Below, in pieces: positions 15,380 through 20,336 of a DNA stretch of 20,336 bases (position 1 is the stretch's first letter; each line of letters starts with the position of its first letter). The notes beneath the pieces are model-generated. The model saw nothing but the letters and a program-made list of their open reading frames with translations. It had not been told where the DNA came from and searched no databases. The DNA lies in assembly GCA_900543885.1 (NCBI GenBank), contig UQTA01000053.1, positions 1-20,336 on the forward strand. The letters are read 5' to 3'. A program made the position numbers and the translations under genes. This stretch comes from an uncultured Clostridium sp. (GTDB lineage: Bacteria > Bacillota > Clostridia > Lachnospirales > Lachnospiraceae).

Positions 15380-16525
15380 TTACCAGTCTTTCACAGAACC
15401 ATCAAAGGCACGGCGGGCTGCGTTGCTGCCCCGTTCATTAGCCGGATACAGTTCTTCTGCATCGTCTGCCAGCTCCACGCCAATACCAGGTGCCTCCGGG
15501 ATCAGCATACAGCCGTTCTCAAAGCGGAGTGGTTCTTTTACCATCTTGTCTTCTGCACCATTTAAGCAGAAACCAGGCAGTTCCTGGATACCAAGGTTTG
15601 AAATGGACGCACAGATCTGCAGGCAAGCTGCTGTGGACACCGGTCCTAGTGGATTATGAGGAATCACAAGGACATCATGTGCTTCTGCCAGTGCGCAGAT
15701 TTTTTTGCTGGCAGTGATACCGCCTACTGCACACACATCCGGACGGACATACTGGCAGGCGTGGCGTGACATCAGCACCTCGAACTCGCGCAGGTCAATA
15801 AAACGCTCTCCTGTAGCAATAGGAACACCCACCTTGGATGCTACTTCTGCCATGGTATCTACATTATCCGGTGGAACCGGATCCTCCAATATCATAGGTC
15901 GGTAAGGCTCTACTGCACGGCCGAACGCAACCGCTTCCGGCAGTGTCATGCCCCGATGCACTTCCAGCACAAAATCAAAATCATTTCCAACAGCTTCACG
16001 GCATACCCGTACCTTTTCCACTTCACGTTCAATGCGGCTGGAATAAAATTCCCCTTTTCCATCTGGTGCGCTGACCGGACCGTTGCAGAAGATCTTTGCA
16101 GCTGTAAAGCCCATTTCCTGCAACTGCTGATACTGCTTCGCAAGTTCATTGTTATCTTCTGTGAGATGCATAACAGATGCATAAACACGCACTTTTTCGC
16201 GGGTCTTTCCGCCTAAAAGCTCATAAACCGGAACTCCAAGTGCCTTACCCTTAATATCCCACAAAGCAATATCAATAGCAGAGATAGCGCTCATGATCAC
16301 TGAACCGCGGAAATACACGGAACGCAGGAAATTCTGGTTAAAATCCTCAATACGGAATGGATCTTTTCCGATCAGGTAATCTGCAAACTTTTCAATAGCA
16401 GCTGCTGTGGCCTGTAAATACCCCCAGTTACCAGCCTCGCCAAGACCTGTGATCCCGGCATCAGTATATATCTGTACAAACAGGTAATGCTTTGCAAAAC
16501 GCAGCTTTACATCTGTAATCTTCAT
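15380..16525 (-). CDS. enolase-superfamily sugar-acid dehydratase
   Basis: A 381-residue mandelate racemase/muconate lactonizing-type enzyme, which removes an alpha-proton next to a carboxylate bound to Mg2+. The capping domain covers about residues 1-115. The barrel carries Lys144 (AAKIFC), Glu188 and His190 in EVHRGM, Glu214 in LEDPVPPDN, Glu240 in TGERF, then Asp263 (RPDVCAVGG) and His290 (IPHNPLGP) as the Asp-His pair. This layout, with ExH at the first metal position and a His-Asp dyad, is that of galactonate dehydratase-like acid-sugar dehydratases. ATG 16525 is chosen because GAGGAG lies 7-8 bases upstream; five extra codons are open before it. It lies 42 nt behind an esterase gene in the same operon. 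The exact acid sugar cannot be read from the sequence. Confidence 0.88.
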   Translation of the reverse strand: MKITDVKLRFAKHYLFVQIYTDAGITGLGEAGNWGYLQATAAAIEKFADYLIGKDPFRIEDFNQNFLRSVYFRGSVIMSAISAIDIALWDIKGKALGVPVYELLGGKTREKVRVYASVMHLTEDNNELAKQYQQLQEMGFTAAKIFCNGPVSAPDGKGEFYSSRIEREVEKVRVCREAVGNDFDFVLEVHRGMTLPEAVAFGRAVEPYRPMILEDPVPPDNVDTMAEVASKVGVPIATGERFIDLREFEVLMSRHACQYVRPDVCAVGGITASKKICALAEAHDVLVIPHNPLGPVSTAACLQICASISNLGIQELPGFCLNGAEDKMVKEPLRFENGCMLIPEAPGIGVELADDAEELYPANERGSNAARRAFDGSVKDW

Positions 16526-16567
16526 TGTCTTACTCCTCATATAATATCTTTTCTTTTGACATTTGTT

Positions 16568-17464
16568 CTATCTTAAATGCTCCTGAAAAAATTTGTACTG
16601 ACGGTCCAGTGCCCGTTCCCAGCCTGGTGTCCGATTCGTAGTAAATCCATGCATAGCTTCAATAATCCGCTGCATAGTCACACAGACCCCTGCTTTTACC
16701 AGACGCATTCCAAATGCTTCTGTCTCATCTCTAAGGCTGTCTTCCCCTGCTGATATAATCAGACAATCCGGAAATACAGCCAATGTCTCATCTTTGGCAA
16801 ATGCAGGTGAACAAAGTGGATCCGATGCATCAGCATCTCCTACATAAAAATCAGTATACATTTTTTCTGTTTGTGCACGCTTCACCCAAAACGGATCTTT
16901 TTTCAGTTCTTCTGACAGCCTTTCTACTGGGTCAGCAGTATTATCTGTGGGAAAATATTCCATCAACGCACAACAGGGATTTAGTTCTTTCGTCTCCGCA
17001 TTTTTGATCAAAACTGATGCCACCAGATTACCACCAGCACTGTGTCCGGCAAGAATAATCTTTTCTTTATCAATTCCAAGCTCTGCTGCATGTTCAAATA
17101 CATAACTTACAATTTCATAAGCTTCTTCCGCTGCAAAAGGAAATGGTGCTTCCGGTGCAAGGCTGTAATCAACATCCCAGACCATACAATTCAGTTGCTC
17201 CATAACCCAGCAACAATATCTGCGATCCCGGTCTGTACGTCCTTTCAAAAATCCGCCGCCATGAAAATTTAAAAGCAGTGCAGCCTGCTCTGGTAAATTA
17301 TCCGGACGTTCTTCAAAAACATGCACAGTTTTTCCATTTTTTGTATGGACCCAGAGTTCCTTTTCTTTTCCCGGCAGTGCAGCAAGTTCTTCCGGACTGA
17401 CCGGACCAAATCTATCCCGGTTGCGTACCATATCTGCAATTGCAATTTTCTCTTCCCGCGTCAT
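16568..17464 (-). CDS. alpha/beta hydrolase, HSL-family esterase
   Basis: A 298-residue cytoplasmic esterase with no signal peptide. The oxyanion-hole motif HGGG is at 68-71, the nucleophile elbow GHSAGG at 140-145 (Ser142), the acid Asp242 in AGEDSLRDE and the base His272 in AMHGF, so the triad is complete and in the order of hormone-sensitive-lipase-like esterases. AAGGGAG lies before ATG 17464. It stands 23 nt after the SLC13-type carrier gene and before the dehydratase, so it probably cleaves an ester brought in by the carrier, releasing the acid sugar. That role is inferred from position; the family cleaves many short acyl and aryl esters. Confidence 0.88.
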   Translation of the reverse strand: MTREEKIAIADMVRNRDRFGPVSPEELAALPGKEKELWVHTKNGKTVHVFEERPDNLPEQAALLLNFHGGGFLKGRTDRDRRYCCWVMEQLNCMVWDVDYSLAPEAPFPFAAEEAYEIVSYVFEHAAELGIDKEKIILAGHSAGGNLVASVLIKNAETKELNPCCALMEYFPTDNTADPVERLSEELKKDPFWVKRAQTEKMYTDFYVGDADASDPLCSPAFAKDETLAVFPDCLIISAGEDSLRDETEAFGMRLVKAGVCVTMQRIIEAMHGFTTNRTPGWERALDRQYKFFQEHLR

Positions 17465-17487
17465 AATAATGTTCTCCCTTCTTTTCT

Positions 17488-18783
17488 CTAAAATGCAGGG
17501 AATACAGTCATGGTATAAAAGATGTAAATAAATGGCAGGATCAATGTGATCAATGCACCACTCTTAAAAATTGCCCGTAAATCATAACCTCCATCAGCCA
17601 TACACATTGGTACAGCTGGAGTTGCCATAGGTGTTAAAAATGCAGTCAGAGAACCTGCATTAACTAACAGTACCAGTCCGGTCGGATTTGCTCCCAATGC
17701 AGAACAGGTCAGAAGACAGATTGGAACAAATACTGCAGATACGGAACGGTTCAGCATAAACTGGGTAAGTACGAATGGAATCAGGAAAAACAGTGCACCT
17801 AATACATAATTGTTATGAGTTCCGCCAACAGCAGATGCAAGGGCATTTCCAATCATATCGCCTGCTCCGGTATTGGTCAAAGCTGTTCCTAAAGCCAATG
17901 CACCTACAAACAGCATCAGCATATCCCAGGGAATATCACGCAATGCAGATTTCTGGTCTACAACCCCAAACAATACCATTAGGAGACTTCCGGTCAATGC
18001 GACTGACCATGTAGTAAGATGTAATTTACTGGAAAAAATGAGGCACAAGATCGTACCGAAAAAAACAGCTATCCCAATCTTATCTACAGTTGGACTAAGT
18101 TTTTGTGCCTGCTTTCCTGTATTCTGCTTTTCCAGAGCTTCAATGGGAACTACTGGTGTTTTAGGAGTAAATTTGGGTCCAACCAGTAATGCCCATAGTG
18201 GAACAATAATAAGGATCGGCCATGTACCAATTGTAAAGTCAACTGCACGAATGCTCATGCCAGTAAATCCATAGGTTTCCATAAATCCTGTAAACTGTCC
18301 TGCCTGCTGGATGGCAGTGGATAATGGCAGGATACCGCAGCATGCTACGCATACGACCATGATCGGGAACATGTATTGAGAACGACTGTGACCAGTATTA
18401 TCGCAAAGAGCTGCCAACAGGGGACTTACGATTGCATATACAACCATCGGACTGGCAATAAAGTTAGTCAGTAATACAGCAAGCAGGATATATCCAAAAT
18501 AGGCTGTAAGAAAACTTCCTCTTGTCAATTTCATAATGGCACCACACATTCCATCTACCAGAGATGTGCGGCGGAAACCTGCTGCTACTATAAACATAGT
18601 TGCCATAAGCAGCGTATTAACATTTGAAAAACCAGCCAGTGCACCAGCTGCATCAATGCAGCCCGTAAAATACAGTGCAGTCAGAGAGATCATTGCTGTC
18701 AGCCACATTGGTATCTTATTCATCATATAGCTGACCAGAGTAGCTACAAAGATCACCATACAGATCATCATTTGAGTATTCAT
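17488..18783 (-). CDS. SLC13/DASS-type anion carrier
   Basis: A 431-residue integral membrane protein with about 11-12 hydrophobic segments and two inverted-repeat re-entrant regions: VLLTNFIASPMVVYAIVSPL near residues 103-123 and FMLNRSVSAVFVPICL in the second half. The layout is that of SLC13/divalent-anion:Na+ symporters and related CitMHS carriers, which move dicarboxylates, citrate or sulfate. The usual SNT signature is not present in the plain form, so the substrate may differ from the classical dicarboxylates. AAGGGAAAAG precedes ATG 18783. It is the first gene of the operon with the esterase and dehydratase and divergent from the AraC regulator, pointing to uptake of a carboxylate such as an acylated sugar acid. 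Family sure, substrate inferred. Confidence 0.85.
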   Translation of the reverse strand: MNTQMMICMVIFVATLVSYMMNKIPMWLTAMISLTALYFTGCIDAAGALAGFSNVNTLLMATMFIVAAGFRRTSLVDGMCGAIMKLTRGSFLTAYFGYILLAVLLTNFIASPMVVYAIVSPLLAALCDNTGHSRSQYMFPIMVVCVACCGILPLSTAIQQAGQFTGFMETYGFTGMSIRAVDFTIGTWPILIIVPLWALLVGPKFTPKTPVVPIEALEKQNTGKQAQKLSPTVDKIGIAVFFGTILCLIFSSKLHLTTWSVALTGSLLMVLFGVVDQKSALRDIPWDMLMLFVGALALGTALTNTGAGDMIGNALASAVGGTHNNYVLGALFFLIPFVLTQFMLNRSVSAVFVPICLLTCSALGANPTGLVLLVNAGSLTAFLTPMATPAVPMCMADGGYDLRAIFKSGALITLILPFIYIFYTMTVFPAF

Positions 18784-18809
18784 ATTCTTTTCCCTTCCAT
18801 TATTACATA

Positions 18810-18850
18810 ATTATAGTCTGAAAACTCCATAAGCTTTGAGCTGCCCGGGC
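18810..18850 (-). promoter_or_regulatory. carrier operon promoter with GC-rich palindrome
   Basis: TATAAT on the minus strand (18815-18810) lies 27 nt before the carrier start; the -35 area (about 18838-18833) does not match consensus. Just upstream lies GCCCGGGC (18843-18850), a perfect GC-only palindrome within AGCTGCCCGGGCCTGGGCTT. A weak -35 with an adjoining palindrome fits an activator-dependent promoter, presumably under the AraC protein. Confidence 0.5.
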
Positions 18851-19086
18851 CTGGGCTTATTGTTATGCTTAATTTAACAAAAGATTGCCTTTTTGTCGCT
18901 GCAAAATATTTGAAGTTTTTTCGCCTTCTTATTCTCCCTGCTTCATTTTCTGTTTCTCCATCTTCAAGCTATACTTACTTAAAATCCAAACATTTTCCCT
19001 GTAATTTTTGCCAATTTCCTATTACACCGCTTGTGCATTTTGCCAGTTTCATGGAAGTTTATTTTGTATATATACAGAAACAATCA

Positions 19087-19115
19087 TTGACAGAAGCCAT
19101 TTTGACCATTATTCT
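19087..19115 (+). promoter_or_regulatory. promoter of the araC-type gene
   Basis: TTGACA (19087-19092), 17 bp, TATTCT (19110-19115). It would give a leader of about 110 nt ending in the tandem duplication. Confidence 0.6.
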
Positions 19116-19176
19116 AAAATCAGGTCTGCAAATGATATTTTATTTTTTCCAAATTTTACAACAGGGAAAATATTTG

Positions 19177-19234
19177 GATTTTAAAAGAATAAAATGAAGT
19201 ATAAAGATTTTAAAAAAATAAAATGGAGTACAAA
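19177..19234 (+). repeat. 29-bp tandem duplication at the start of the araC-type gene
   Basis: Copy 1 (19177-19205) and copy 2 (19206-19234) are contiguous and differ at three positions. Copy 1 ends ATGAAGTATAAA, copy 2 ATGGAGTACAAA. The A-to-G change in copy 2 creates the GGAG that acts as ribosome binding site for ATG 19235. The ATG in copy 1 (19194) opens a 21-residue overlapping frame that ends just inside the regulator gene. Confidence 0.8.
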
Positions 19235-20173
19235 ATGGAAGAAACCTGTTATGAAATGAACCTGCCCCGTGAAAATATCCATCTGCGCTGCTTTGCGCAC
19301 AGCATCATGAATTACCGTTATCACTGGCACACGGATAAATATGAGCTGAGCATCGTCCTTCATGGAACTCAGGAATATTGCCGTGGTACAGAGACTCATT
19401 CTCTTTCAGAGGATGACCTTATCCTGACTGCCCCCGGCAATGGACACGCCTCCATGCGCCAGCAGCCGGGCACCCGGGCTCTTGTCCTGCATTTTCCGTC
19501 AAATGCCCTGAAATTTTTAGTTAAAAAGGGATATATTTACCAGTTTCCTACCTGCCTTTCCAATGAAAGCAATCGCTACGAAGATCGTTTCTGCCATATC
19601 CGCTTTTATGTGAGCCAGCTATGGCGATCATTAGAATGTGGCGGTGTCTATGCCCAGTTAAGCGCAAAAGCAAACCTGGAACTGCTTCTGATCACGCTTT
19701 TTACAGAATTTGATCCCCAGCAGATCAATCTGATCTCGGAAGAAGACAAACGACGTGCTACAATCCGCCTTCTCCTCAGTTATGTAGAGGAACATTATGC
19801 AGAAAAATTATCCCTGGAGGATCTGGCAGACTACACCCAGTACAACCGGACCTATGTTTCAACTCTATTTAAACAAATGGTAGGTATCAATTTCCACGAA
19901 TATCTCACAAGAGTACGATTTCAGCATGCCTTAAATGACCTGACCTACACTAATGAAAATCTGACAGACATTGCATTAAAAAATGGCTTCCCTGATTTAA
20001 AGACTCTGACTTCCCGCTTCCGTTCTACTTTTCATCGCACTCCTGCCCAGTACCGTGCGATGTTAAAGCCAGATGAAGTACTTTATGCTAATGTACGGAA
20101 ATATCTGAATCCAAATGATACGATCCTGAGAGAAAAGCTAAAAGAATACGCAAAAACGGGACTGATACAATAA
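19235..20173 (+). CDS. AraC-family transcriptional regulator
   Basis: A 312-residue regulator. The N-terminal cupin-like sensor domain covers about residues 5-150, with the typical YHWHTDKYEL (29-38) and a beta-rich stretch with APGNGHASM. The C-terminal AraC DNA-binding domain has two HTH units, LSLEDLADYTQYNRTYVSTL and LTDIALKNGFPDLKTLTSRF, closed by the family signature FHRTPAQYR. ATG 19235 is chosen because GGAG lies seven bases before it; an in-frame ATG at 19223 has no site. A C-terminal tail of about 40 residues follows the HTH. It is divergent from the carrier-esterase-dehydratase operon and most likely activates it on binding the carboxylate or a breakdown product. The ligand is unknown. 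Confidence 0.88.
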   Translation: MEETCYEMNLPRENIHLRCFAHSIMNYRYHWHTDKYELSIVLHGTQEYCRGTETHSLSEDDLILTAPGNGHASMRQQPGTRALVLHFPSNALKFLVKKGYIYQFPTCLSNESNRYEDRFCHIRFYVSQLWRSLECGGVYAQLSAKANLELLLITLFTEFDPQQINLISEEDKRRATIRLLLSYVEEHYAEKLSLEDLADYTQYNRTYVSTLFKQMVGINFHEYLTRVRFQHALNDLTYTNENLTDIALKNGFPDLKTLTSRFRSTFHRTPAQYRAMLKPDEVLYANVRKYLNPNDTILREKLKEYAKTGLIQ

Positions 20174-20216
20174 TACTTAAAAAACCTGTACCATCAGGCA
20201 CATGATTATAAAAGGG

Positions 20217-20246
20217 GCTGTCGCACTAACGTGCGGCAGCTCATTT
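20217..20246 (+). terminator. terminator after the araC-type gene
   Basis: GCTGTCGCAC (20217-20226) pairs with GTGCGGCAGC (20231-20240), one G-T pair, TAAC loop, then TCATTTT. It lies 43 nt after the stop codon. The GGGGCTGTCGCAC wording is also common at IS ends, so it may be both. Confidence 0.65.
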
Positions 20247-20262
20247 TATATATCCAACACAA

Positions 20263-20336
20263 AACGCCGAGCTTCGAAAAGCCCGGCGTTCGTGGTATAA
20301 TCAGTTTATGCGACTAAACAAAATAATACAGAGGGA
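20263..20336 (+). promoter_or_regulatory. hairpin, -10 box and ribosome binding site of a next gene
   Basis: AACGCCG (20263-20269) pairs with CGGCGTT (20284-20290), with inner GC/GC. TATAAT follows at 20296-20301 and AGAGGGA lies at the very end (20330-20336), looking like a ribosome binding site for a start codon outside the window. An ATG at 20308 is only 7 nt from the -10 box and would be nearly leaderless, so it is less likely the start. The layout resembles the head of an insertion sequence, but no protein is visible to prove it. Confidence 0.45.

Larger units (their letters stand above)
18784..19234. promoter_or_regulatory. divergent control region between carrier operon and araC-type gene
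   Basis: About 450 bp without a credible gene. It holds a minus-strand -10 box and GC-rich palindrome near the carrier (18810-18850), a plus-strand promoter (19087-19115) and a tandem duplication (19177-19234). The part 18860-19080 is AT-rich and shows nothing else that I can support. Confidence 0.6.

Noticed and set aside
14724..15565. Plus-strand frames opposite the tannase-like gene
   Set aside because: Cysteine/phenylalanine-rich antisense translations of the lipoprotein and the dehydratase end; no start signals.
18865..19197. Plus-strand frame of 110 codons in the carrier-AraC gap
   Set aside because: No ribosome binding site, AT-driven composition, and it runs over the likely promoter and tandem repeat of the AraC gene.

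Overview
The window looks like accessory, insertion-sequence-rich chromosome from a low-to-mid GC Gram-positive gut anaerobe, most likely a Clostridia/Lachnospiraceae member. The reasons are strong AGGAGG-type ribosome binding sites, fused IICBA glucose-family PTS permeases, a BglG/GlcT-type antiterminator with a classical RAT leader, RpiR and AraC regulators, a YitT-family protein, and transposases of types common in that family. The taxonomic call is inference. No tRNA, rRNA or CRISPR array was seen.

Layout. (1) 1-524: N-terminal part of a DDE transposase, cut by the window edge. 525-902 has no gene but holds four hairpins or inverted repeats. (2) 903-4494, minus strand: a two-gene alpha-glucoside module, a GH4 NAD/Mn-dependent 6-phospho-alpha-glucosidase followed by an IICBA PTS permease, ending in an intrinsic terminator. 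A divergent RpiR regulator (4754-5575) and a second, different RpiR regulator (6971-7777) follow on the plus strand. A transposase gene with an internal deletion (5700-6803) lies between the two regulators. (3) 7891-9889: the 3' stub of an unknown minus-strand gene with its own terminator, abutting an IS1634-like element whose transposase is broken by a one-base frameshift. (4) 9999-13469, minus strand: a glucose-type PTS IICBA gene with a complete antitermination leader (TTGACA-17-TATACT promoter, RAT, overlapping terminator), followed by its PRD antiterminator. (5) 13525-14644: a YitT-family membrane protein gene whose promoter lies in a near copy of the 73-bp left end of the IS1634-like element, followed by a long bidirectional hairpin. 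(6) 14641-18783, minus strand: an operon of SLC13-type carrier, HSL-family esterase, enolase-superfamily sugar-acid dehydratase and a decayed tannase-like lipoprotein esterase, with a divergent AraC activator (19235-20173). (7) 20217-20336: two hairpins, a -10 box and a ribosome binding site that seem to open another gene just beyond the window.

How the parts work together. The GH4/PTS module would import and phosphorylate maltose-like alpha-glucosides and hydrolyse them inside the cell, probably under RpiR control. The second PTS would import glucose or a related sugar and be switched by antitermination. The third module looks like uptake and breakdown of an esterified sugar acid: the carrier imports it, the esterase(s) remove the acyl group, and the dehydratase acts on the acid sugar, with induction by the AraC protein. 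The tannase-like gene, which would have acted outside the membrane, is frameshifted and truncated.

The most interesting points are the duplicated IS end that seems to supply the promoter of the YitT gene, the possible acylated sugar-acid operon, and the 29-bp tandem duplication that creates the ribosome binding site of the AraC gene.
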